Shown here: positions 28,242-35,084 of the stretch, in pieces
Layout of the letters: each line of letters starts with the position of its first letter
How positions within the stretch are numbered: position 1 is the first letter of the stretch
Assembly (NCBI GenBank): GCA_021795965.1
Contig: JAJYOU010000002.1
Coordinates: 84,086 to 148,085, forward strand
Source: Chloroflexota bacterium
GTDB lineage: Bacteria; Chloroflexota; Anaerolineae; Anaerolineales; Villigracilaceae
DNA length: 64,000 nt
Reading direction: 5' to 3'
The notes under the pieces: model-generated
Told to the model about the DNA's origin: nothing
Seen by the model: only the letters and a program-made list of their open reading frames with translations
Databases searched by the model: none
Translations under genes and position numbers: made by a program

Positions 28242-28946
28242 ATGCTCAATGTAAATAATCTCCGGGTACAGTATGGCGCTTTCGCCGCCTTGCAGGATGT
28301 CTCCCTTTCCATCACCGAGGGACAGATCGTCAGCATTGTCGGCGCGAACGGTGCAGGCAAAACCACCCTCATCAACACGATCTCGGGTTTGCTCCGCCCG
28401 GTTTCAGGAGAAATCACCTTCGAAGATAAGAATCTGCTGCACCTTGAGGGACATGAAATTGCAGCTTTGGGAATCGCACAAGTCCCTGAAGGGCGCAAAT
28501 TATTTACCGATATGACCGTGTATGAAAACCTGATCATGGGTGGTTATTCCAAACACGCCAAACTAAATCGCGAAAAATCTCTGGAAATGGTTTATGAATT
28601 ATTTCCAATTCTCAAATCACGCGACAAGCAATTAGCCCGCACCCTCTCTGGTGGAGAACAGCAGATGTTAGCCATCGGTCGGGCCGTCATGATGAATCCG
28701 CGCCTGATGATGTTTGATGAACCCTCCCTCGGACTCGCACCGATGATCGTGCAAAGCATTTTCAACGTGATCCTGCGCTTGAAAGCCACAGGCATGACGA
28801 TCATGCTGGTCGAACAGAACGTGCGCCAGAGTCTGCAAATCTCTGATTATGCGTACGTACTCGAAACCGGTCGGGTTGTTTTACATGGCACCGACCAGGT
28901 GGTCTCCTCGAACGATTACATGCGCAAGGCTTATCTTGGGATTTAA
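28242..28946 (+). CDS. livF: branched-chain amino acid type ABC ATPase
   Basis: A 234-residue LivF-type ATPase: VQYGAFAALQDVSLSI, Walker A GANGAGKTT, the signature LSGGEQQMLAIGRA and Walker B LMMFDEPSLGLAP. The ATG at 28242 lies 1 nt after the livG stop; the frame open to 28212 lies within livG and is not used. It completes the livKHMGF set. No hairpin terminator was found in the 134 nt before the following aminotransferase gene. Confidence 0.93.
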   Translation: MLNVNNLRVQYGAFAALQDVSLSITEGQIVSIVGANGAGKTTLINTISGLLRPVSGEITFEDKNLLHLEGHEIAALGIAQVPEGRKLFTDMTVYENLIMGGYSKHAKLNREKSLEMVYELFPILKSRDKQLARTLSGGEQQMLAIGRAVMMNPRLMMFDEPSLGLAPMIVQSIFNVILRLKATGMTIMLVEQNVRQSLQISDYAYVLETGRVVLHGTDQVVSSNDYMRKAYLGI

Positions 28947-29080
28947 TTTTGAAGATCTGGTCAGTTCGAGGCAGCGTTTCCCGCCTGAAACCGCAGCCAG
29001 AAATTAAACCTGCTTCGTCCAGCGTCCTGGCGGTCAATTTTAGAAATTTTTCTTTTGATCCTGCATCCAATTGAGGCAAT

Positions 29081-30409
29081 ATGGAAAAAGTCAGTAAAAA
29101 AATTTCATCTGCAAATTTAATCGAGCGTGACCAAAAAGTTGTCACGCCTGCCATTTACCGTTATACCGATGTCGCTTTTGAACGGGGCGAGGGTCTTTTC
29201 CTGTACGACTTTGAAGGCAGGAAGTATTACGATTTTGTCGCCGGTATCGCCACCATGAGCGTTGGGCACAATCATCCACGCGTGGTGTCTGCGATCACGG
29301 ATCAGGCTGGAAAGCTCCTGCATGCTGCAGCACACGTCGGGTACATGCAGCCTTATGTCGAGATCCTTGAAAAACTGATCAGCCTGGCGCCCGCCCCGCT
29401 CAACCATGGCAAGGGAGTTCTGGTCAACAGCGGCAGTGAAGCGGTTGAGACCGCGGTCAAACTCGCCCGCGCCGTTTCAGGTCGTTCCATGGTGCTGGCA
29501 TTTATGGATAGTTTTCATGGGCGCTCGATGGGAGCGTTATCGCTGACCGCCAGCAGCAGCGGTTATCGCAGGCATCTCAGCCCTCTTCTGAATGGGGTCG
29601 AGCATGTGCCGTACCCGTATTGCTTCCAGTGCCCGTTTGGTCACAAGAATCACACCCGGGAAGACTGCTGCGGTCAGTGGAAAAAATTCATCCAAATGAC
29701 TCTCGATAAACTCGTGCACCCGGATGACCTCGCTGCCATCGTCGTCGAACCGATCCTGGGCGAAGGCGGTTACGTCGTGCCTCCGGATGATTTCCTGCAA
29801 ACCCTGCGCGAGGTCTGCGACAGGACCGGCGCATACTTGATCGCGGACGAAGTCCAGACTGGCATGGGGCGCACCGGAAAATGGTACGCAGTCGAGCACT
29901 GGAACGTCACTCCCGATATTATCGCCCTCGGAAAAGCCATTGGCGGTGGATTGCCGCTCGGGGCAGCCATCGCGCGCTCTGAACTGATGGACGCATGGTG
30001 GCCAGCCGCGCACGGCTCCACTTTTGGCGGAAATCCGCTCGCCTGCCGGGCAGGATTGGAAAGCATTGCCATCATCGAGGAGGAAAACCTGCTCGATAAC
30101 GCGACAAAAGTCGGCAATTTCATCCAGGCTCGTTTCAAAGCCGCACAAAAAGACATGCCCATCATCGGCGATGTTCGCGGCAAAGGCTTGATGATCGGCG
30201 TTGAACTGCTGAACCGACAGGGCGAGCCGCTCAAGGTGGATCAGGTCAAGCACATCATCAAGGACCTGGGATCCAATGGCGTGGTCATGACCAAATGCGG
30301 GCAGAGCACATTGCGTATTGCCCCGGCATTAACCATCACAGAAACAGTCGCCGACGAAGGTCTCAACATCATCCTGCAGGTATTGAAAGATACCTGGACC
30401 AGGTTATAA
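29081..30409 (+). CDS. class III aminotransferase (GABA-aminotransferase-like)
   Basis: A 442-residue fold-type I PLP enzyme of the omega-aminotransferase class: VNSGSEAVETAVKLAR, SFHGRSMGALSLT, the PLP-binding Asp256 in IADEVQTGMGRTGKW and the Schiff-base Lys285 in LGKAIGGGLPLGA. A cysteine group (Cys181, Cys184, Cys196, Cys197 in YCFQCPFG...EDCCGQW) resembles the CxxC that holds an iron-sulfur cluster in mammalian GABA aminotransferase and is common in related prokaryotic enzymes. Substrates are probably omega- or beta-amino acids. It lies between the transporter and the GcvP-like pair, so it may act on the same imported compound (inference). Confidence 0.88.
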   Translation: MEKVSKKISSANLIERDQKVVTPAIYRYTDVAFERGEGLFLYDFEGRKYYDFVAGIATMSVGHNHPRVVSAITDQAGKLLHAAAHVGYMQPYVEILEKLISLAPAPLNHGKGVLVNSGSEAVETAVKLARAVSGRSMVLAFMDSFHGRSMGALSLTASSSGYRRHLSPLLNGVEHVPYPYCFQCPFGHKNHTREDCCGQWKKFIQMTLDKLVHPDDLAAIVVEPILGEGGYVVPPDDFLQTLREVCDRTGAYLIADEVQTGMGRTGKWYAVEHWNVTPDIIALGKAIGGGLPLGAAIARSELMDAWWPAAHGSTFGGNPLACRAGLESIAIIEEENLLDNATKVGNFIQARFKAAQKDMPIIGDVRGKGLMIGVELLNRQGEPLKVDQVKHIIKDLGSNGVVMTKCGQSTLRIAPALTITETVADEGLNIILQVLKDTWTRL

Positions 30410-30508
30410 CAAATCATCCATTTCCAACATCTGTCGGGTCAGCTCTTCAATAAATCCGCGCCAGCTTCGCGCTGCAAAATTTCAGGTTAATTTTGCGGGA
30501 GGTATTTT

Positions 30509-31906
30509 GTGTCAAAAGTTCTTGCTTCGACGAACCCGTATATTCCAAATTCCACCACAAGAGCTAAAGAAGAAATGCTCAGGACAATCGGTATCCAGGA
30601 TATCGACTCCCTTTTCTCCGCCATTCCCTCCGAACTCAAACTCAACCGGCTCCTAAATTTACCAGAACCGTACCAGTCCGAATATGAACTGCAAAAGCAC
30701 GTCACAAAAATCCTGGACAAAAATACGTCCACGAATGAGCGGTTAAGTTTCCTCGGCAGCGGCTGTTACCAGCATTTCGTCCCGGCGGTTTGCGACGAAA
30801 TTAATTCGCGCAACGAGTTCCTGACCGCGTATTCGGGAAAAGCCTACGAAGATCACGGACGCTGGCAGGCTCTTTTTGAATACACCAGCCTGATGGCTGA
30901 ATTATTGAATATGGACGTGGTCAACCTGCCCACCTACGATGGCTTGCAGGCTGCGGCTACTGCGATGAGAATGGCAGCGAACATCAGCGGGAGAAAGGAA
31001 ATCATCCTCGCCAAAGCCATTCAGCCCGATAAACTCTCAAAAATCATGGAATACAACCGCCATCTACTGACCTTCAAATTCATTAATTTTGACCCCCTGA
31101 CTGGCGGCATGGATTTATCGCAATTGGAACAAAGCCTTTCATCCGATACGGCTGCCATCTATTTTGACAATCCAAATTTCTTCGGTGTGATCGAGTCAAA
31201 TGCAGGGGAAATTTGCAGCCTGGCACACCAGCATGGGGCGCTCGCCATTGTCGGCGCGGATCCAATCTCGCTCGGCATCCTCAAACCGCCCGCTGACTAT
31301 GGCGCAGATATTGCCTGTGGTGATATTCAGTCGCTCGGAATCCATATGCAATTCGGCGGTGGGCACGCAGGTTATATCGCCAGCCGCGATGAGGAAAAAT
31401 TTGTCAGGGAGTACCCCAACCGCATCGTCGGGATCCTCCCAACGCGTGAAGAGGGCGAATATGGTTTCGGCGAAGTCGCCTTCCGGCGAACCTCATTCGA
31501 GGCGCGCGAAAGCGGCAAGGAATGGCTCGGCACCATGGCGAACCTCTGGGCAATCACCGCCGGGGTTTACCTCGCCCTGATGGGTCCTCAGGGCATGCAG
31601 GAGGTCGGGCAGACGATCACAGAACGGGTCAATTATGCCATGCGCGCCCTCTCAAGCATCGACTCCATCTCGCTACAGTTTCCACAAGCCGCACACTTTA
31701 GAGAATTTGTGGTGGATTTCTCAAGGACTAAAAAGTCCGTGAAGGAAATCAATCGCGACCTGTTGGAGCGTGGTATTTTTGGCGGCTTAGACATCAGCGC
31801 CGTCTTTCCTCAATTTCAAAACCATGCTGTCTACTGCGTGACCGAGGTGCATACCAAAGAGGATATCGATGACCTGGCTCGAAACCTGGCAGAGGTGCTC
31901 TCATGA
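30509..31906 (+). CDS. divergent glycine dehydrogenase subunit 1-like protein (GcvPA paralogue)
   Basis: A 465-residue homologue of the N-terminal subunit of glycine decarboxylase (P-protein). NPYIPNSTTRAKEEMLRTIGI and RLSFLGSGCYQHFVPAV match GcvPA. The normally conserved YTPYQPEISQG segment, part of the active site, is replaced by AYSGKAYEDHGR (residues 107-118), and downstream DGLQAAATAMRMA matches only in part. This suggests a substrate other than glycine or another partner. The start is GTG with GGGAGG 6-7 nt before. It overlaps the PB-like gene by 4 nt (ATGA). No gcvT or gcvH homologue is present in the window. Confidence 0.82.
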   Translation: MSKVLASTNPYIPNSTTRAKEEMLRTIGIQDIDSLFSAIPSELKLNRLLNLPEPYQSEYELQKHVTKILDKNTSTNERLSFLGSGCYQHFVPAVCDEINSRNEFLTAYSGKAYEDHGRWQALFEYTSLMAELLNMDVVNLPTYDGLQAAATAMRMAANISGRKEIILAKAIQPDKLSKIMEYNRHLLTFKFINFDPLTGGMDLSQLEQSLSSDTAAIYFDNPNFFGVIESNAGEICSLAHQHGALAIVGADPISLGILKPPADYGADIACGDIQSLGIHMQFGGGHAGYIASRDEEKFVREYPNRIVGILPTREEGEYGFGEVAFRRTSFEARESGKEWLGTMANLWAITAGVYLALMGPQGMQEVGQTITERVNYAMRALSSIDSISLQFPQAAHFREFVVDFSRTKKSVKEINRDLLERGIFGGLDISAVFPQFQNHAVYCVTEVHTKEDIDDLARNLAEVLS

Positions 31907-33456
31907 ACGCGCGGCATTATCACCAGGCACGCTGGAATGAACCCATCATCTGTGAAATGGGAAGCAGCGGCGAGAGGGGTGTATTGATTCCGCCTTTCGA
32001 TGGCGGTGCGGAACCCTCCTCCGAATCGGGAGCATTTATACCCGAAAATATGCGGCGAACTGCTCCGCCGGACCTGCCGGAAATCTCGCAGGTCGAGGTC
32101 CTGCGCCATTACCTGCGCCTTTCGCAGGAGAACCTCGGGGCAGGTCTCATTCCTGATTTTGGCATGGCAACCTCCACCATGAAGTACAACCCGCCTGTCA
32201 ACGAACAATTGTCGCGCAGCGCCAAGTTGACAAATTTGCATCCACTCCAGGATGAGGCGACCACCCAGGGCATCCTGGAAATCATGTACCAGCTCGAACA
32301 ATTTCTTAAAGAAATTTCGGGTATGGATCGCGTCTCGCTCCAGCCCCGGGGCGGATCGCAGGCAATCTATGCCAACCTCGCCATGATTCGCGCCTATCAC
32401 GCCAAACGCGGCGAACTCGAACAGCGGAATGAGATCATCACCACCATTTTCTCGCATCCATCCGACGCTGCCGTGCCAAGTGCGGCTGGTTTCAAGGTCA
32501 TCACGCTCTATCCTGAAGCCAGCGGTTATCCGAGCCTTGACCAGCTCAAAGCGGTGGTTTCTGAGCGAACTGCCGGGCTTTGCATCACCAACCCCGATGA
32601 CACCGGTATTTTCAACCCTCACATCCGGGAATTTGTCGATATTGTTCACGCCGCGGGCGGTTTGTGCGCCCATGACCAGGCAAATGCAAACGGGCTGCTC
32701 GGGATCGTTCGCTCCCGCGAATCGGGATTCGATCTTTGCCAGTTTAACCTGCACAAAACATTTTCCACCCCTCACGGCTCAGGCGGGCCTGGCTCGGGTG
32801 TCAGCTGCGTCTCAAGTGCCCTGGCAGATTACCTGCCCAGCCCAACCGTCGAATTCGACGGGGAAAAATACCACCTGGAATACGATCGTCCCGATTCGAT
32901 TGGCAAGATCGCAAGTTTCTACGGGGTTGCCGCCAATTTTATCCGCGCCTACGCATGGATTCTGGCACATGGGGCGGAAGGGTTGCGCGAAGTCGCTCAA
33001 ATTGCAACCCTCAACAACAACTACCTGATGACGAAAATCCTGGAAATCAGCGGCGTCAGCGCGCCTTATGCTGCCAAGCAGTTCAGAATTGACCAGACCC
33101 GTTACAGCTGGGAAAAATTAACCCACGAGACGGGTTTGAAAATCACCGATATTTCCAGGCGCTCAGTTGATTTCGCAATGCACTTTTTCTACAGCCATCA
33201 CCCCTACTGGGTGGAAGACCCTGCCACCCTGGAACCAACCGAATCCTATTCCCAGCGGGACATCGATGAATTCATTGCCTCATGGACGCAAATTGTAGAC
33301 GAAGCCTACCATGATCCGGAAATCGTCCGCAGCGCGCCGCATCTCGCACCCATCCATCAAATGACTCACCCGGAATACCTGAGCGACCCGGACAAATGGT
33401 CTCCAACCTGGAGGGCTTTTCGCAGGAAATATCCAGGTGGTTTCGGTAATGAATGA
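31903..33456 (+). CDS. divergent glycine dehydrogenase subunit 2-like protein (GcvPB paralogue)
   Basis: A 517-residue homologue of the PLP-binding subunit of glycine decarboxylase. The PLP Lys285 is in FNLHKTFSTPHGSGGPG, and LRLSQENLGAGLIPDFGMATSTMKYNP and NLHPLQDEATTQGILEIMYQLE are recognisable. Two normally invariant segments differ: YPLGSCTMKYNP became DFGMATSTMKYNP, and SAHGTNPASA became SHPSDAAVPSA (184-194). With matching changes in the PA partner, the pair probably decarboxylates or otherwise attacks another amino acid. The heterodimer would be cytoplasmic. The 35 nt after the stop lead directly to a new promoter. Confidence 0.82.
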   Translation: MNARHYHQARWNEPIICEMGSSGERGVLIPPFDGGAEPSSESGAFIPENMRRTAPPDLPEISQVEVLRHYLRLSQENLGAGLIPDFGMATSTMKYNPPVNEQLSRSAKLTNLHPLQDEATTQGILEIMYQLEQFLKEISGMDRVSLQPRGGSQAIYANLAMIRAYHAKRGELEQRNEIITTIFSHPSDAAVPSAAGFKVITLYPEASGYPSLDQLKAVVSERTAGLCITNPDDTGIFNPHIREFVDIVHAAGGLCAHDQANANGLLGIVRSRESGFDLCQFNLHKTFSTPHGSGGPGSGVSCVSSALADYLPSPTVEFDGEKYHLEYDRPDSIGKIASFYGVAANFIRAYAWILAHGAEGLREVAQIATLNNNYLMTKILEISGVSAPYAAKQFRIDQTRYSWEKLTHETGLKITDISRRSVDFAMHFFYSHHPYWVEDPATLEPTESYSQRDIDEFIASWTQIVDEAYHDPEIVRSAPHLAPIHQMTHPEYLSDPDKWSPTWRAFRRKYPGGFGNE

Positions 33457-33491
33457 TGTTGTTTTCATCTGAAAAAAGGCTCAAAAACAAC

Positions 33492-33520
33492 TTGACTTGA
33501 CTGGTTCGCGGTGGTATCCT
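33492..33520 (+). promoter_or_regulatory. promoter upstream of the leader-peptide/attenuator
   Basis: TTGACT (33492-33497), 17 nt, TATCCT (33515-33520) with TGG before the -10. The last 14 bases are identical to those of the kal promoter. The expected start is around 33527-33530, that is, almost at the ATG of the 44-codon ORF, so that ORF would be read from a leaderless or nearly leaderless mRNA. Confidence 0.75.
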
Positions 33521-33529
33521 AAACCAATT

Positions 33530-33664
33530 ATGAATCCGTTGCCTGCCTCCATTTTTACGACTAATTCGACTTTGATTACCAACCGCACCCGTACAGATGC
33601 GGGGCGTTGGAGTGCAGGAACTACTCAGGCTAAAAAAAGAAAAACCTGGCAGGAACCCGTATAA
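33530..33664 (+). CDS. putative 44-residue regulatory leader peptide
   Basis: A short ORF from ATG 33530 to TAA 33662-33664, between a strong promoter and a terminator hairpin. Codons 10-22 contain six Thr (ACG, ACT, ACT, ACC, ACC, ACA) and two Arg; codons 27 and 40 are Trp, and 35-38 are KKRK. No Shine-Dalgarno is present, but the promoter puts the transcript start near the ATG. Its stop directly abuts the terminator's left arm, so full translation would mask the antiterminator. It may therefore be a control peptide like those before thr or trp operons. Whether it is translated is not proved. Confidence 0.5.
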   Translation: MNPLPASIFTTNSTLITNRTRTDAGRWSAGTTQAKKRKTWQEPV

Positions 33665-33696
33665 CCAACGCCCCGAAGCTTCGGGGCGTTTTTTTT
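33583..33696 (+). promoter_or_regulatory. candidate transcription attenuator with alternative hairpins
   Basis: Four segments can pair in competing ways: 1 = CCGCA (33583-33587), 2 = TGCGGGGCGTTGG (33598-33610), 3 = CCAACGCCCC (33665-33674), and 4 = CTTCGGGGCGTT (33679-33690). Segments 1 and 2 give a 5-bp stem. Segment 2 and segment 3 pair over ten bases as an antiterminator. Segment 3 with its extension AACGCCCCGAAG and segment 4 form a perfect 12-bp terminator followed by eight T's. Ribosome stalling in the Thr-rich part of the leader ORF would free segment 2 for segment 3. The downstream gene is an aminotransferase. Confidence 0.6.
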
Positions 33697-33748
33697 ATGA
33701 ATCCAAGCTTTTCGACCAGATCACGATCCAGGACAGGAGAAATTATTG

Positions 33749-35053
33749 ATGGATATTTCCAACTCAACCCCGGTTTACGCAGTCCCAGATGAGAATCTTA
33801 TCCCGGTCAGCAGTTACCTGCGGGATATGCAGGCAATTCCCGCGTCCCGCATGTTTCTGATTAATAAATCCCTCAAGGTTTACACAGCTAAAAATCCGGG
33901 TTCGCCGATTTATGACGCCTCACAGGGAGACGGCGGCGCCTCGCTGCCGGGTGTTCCCCGTGAGCTGCTTGAACGTGCCGCCCAGATGCAAATTGAGCAT
34001 GGGACTGCTTATGATATGCCTTTCGGAACGGACGCCTATCGCAAATGCGTGCTTGAAAAATACTGGCAGCTAAACCCGGCGCTGGGATATGGTCCCGCCA
34101 ATGTACTCGGAAGCAGCGGTGGGCGGGACGCGCTGATCAAAGCTTACCAGGCTATGCTCAACCTGGGGCACGGTCGTGAAGGAGATGTGATCGCAGTCTC
34201 GCGCGTGCCATGGATATCCTACAACTGGGGTCCCTACGGCATCGGCGCGAATGTCATGTGGTCGCCCGGTGACCCTGCCAACGGCTGGGCTTATTCAGAA
34301 GATGGGATCCGTGAAAGCGTGGCATTCGCCGCCAAAACCGGTCGCAAGATCGCCGGACTGGTCATCACCAACCCCGATAATCCCACGGGTCTGACGACCC
34401 CGGTCGCGAAACAGGTTTCGCTCGCCAAAGCCGCCCTCGAAGCCGGCATCCCCTTTGTCCTTTTCGACTGGATGTACCATTACGTCACCGATGAAAGCCC
34501 GATGGATTTGAATTCCTTCCTGGCTTATTTCTCCCCCGAAGAACGCACCCACTTGATGTTCCTGGACGGGATCACCAAATCCCTGGGCGGCTCGAACATC
34601 CGGAATTGTCACCTGATTGCCAGCGATGAAGTGGTCAAGTTTATCGTTGCGCGCGCATCGCATAGCGTCATGCCCACTTTTTACTCGCTGGCAGTTGCCA
34701 TGGCGGCGTACGAAATGGGTTATTCTGAGGCTTCAAAAACCATCGTTGCACCGACCAATGCCAGCCGCAAAGAGCTTAAACCGCTGCTCGAAAAGCACGG
34801 TTTCCAGCACATCATTGGCAAGGGTTACTATACTTTCATCAACGTTGGAGAGTTTTTGCGCGCGAAGGGCTGGGCGGATAGCGAACCGCTCGGTCAATAT
34901 CTCGCGGAAAACTTCGGCGTGGCGGTCGTGCCAGGTGCATTCTTCTCGCCCTTCGGCAATGACTGGATCCGCTTCTCTTATGCCACCCCGGTCGAACGCA
35001 CCACGGGCGCCTTTGCCCGGCTGGTGGATGGGTTGAATTCTCTCAAAAGCTGA
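33749..35053 (+). CDS. divergent fold-type I aminotransferase
   Basis: A 434-residue PLP-dependent class I/II aminotransferase-like protein. Visible are GSSGGRDALIKAYQAML (cofactor phosphate region), ITNPDNPTGLTTP, VLFDWMYHYVTDE and the probable Schiff-base Lys277 in LDGITKSLGGSNIRNCHL, which differs from the usual SFSKTYGMTGWRIGY. The C-terminal NDWIRFSYATP has the Arg that binds a carboxylate. AGGAGA lies 11 nt before ATG 33749, preferred to the TTG at 33746. It follows the attenuator and precedes the ligase-hydrolase fusion, so the two are probably made under amino-acid control. The substrate is unknown. Confidence 0.8.
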   Translation: MDISNSTPVYAVPDENLIPVSSYLRDMQAIPASRMFLINKSLKVYTAKNPGSPIYDASQGDGGASLPGVPRELLERAAQMQIEHGTAYDMPFGTDAYRKCVLEKYWQLNPALGYGPANVLGSSGGRDALIKAYQAMLNLGHGREGDVIAVSRVPWISYNWGPYGIGANVMWSPGDPANGWAYSEDGIRESVAFAAKTGRKIAGLVITNPDNPTGLTTPVAKQVSLAKAALEAGIPFVLFDWMYHYVTDESPMDLNSFLAYFSPEERTHLMFLDGITKSLGGSNIRNCHLIASDEVVKFIVARASHSVMPTFYSLAVAMAAYEMGYSEASKTIVAPTNASRKELKPLLEKHGFQHIIGKGYYTFINVGEFLRAKGWADSEPLGQYLAENFGVAVVPGAFFSPFGNDWIRFSYATPVERTTGAFARLVDGLNSLKS

Positions 35054-35084
35054 TCCTGCAAAAATATATTTATTGAAGCGAGCA

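Noticed and set aside
30420..30500. Short GCGC inverted repeat before the GcvPA-like gene
   Set aside because: The stem is only 4-5 bp and no T run follows, so it is not a terminator.
33505..33523. GGTGGTATCC looks like part of a T-box antiterminator core
   Set aside because: It falls in the -10 region of a promoter, is upstream of the expected transcript, and the same word occurs in the kal promoter. No stem I specifier loop is seen.
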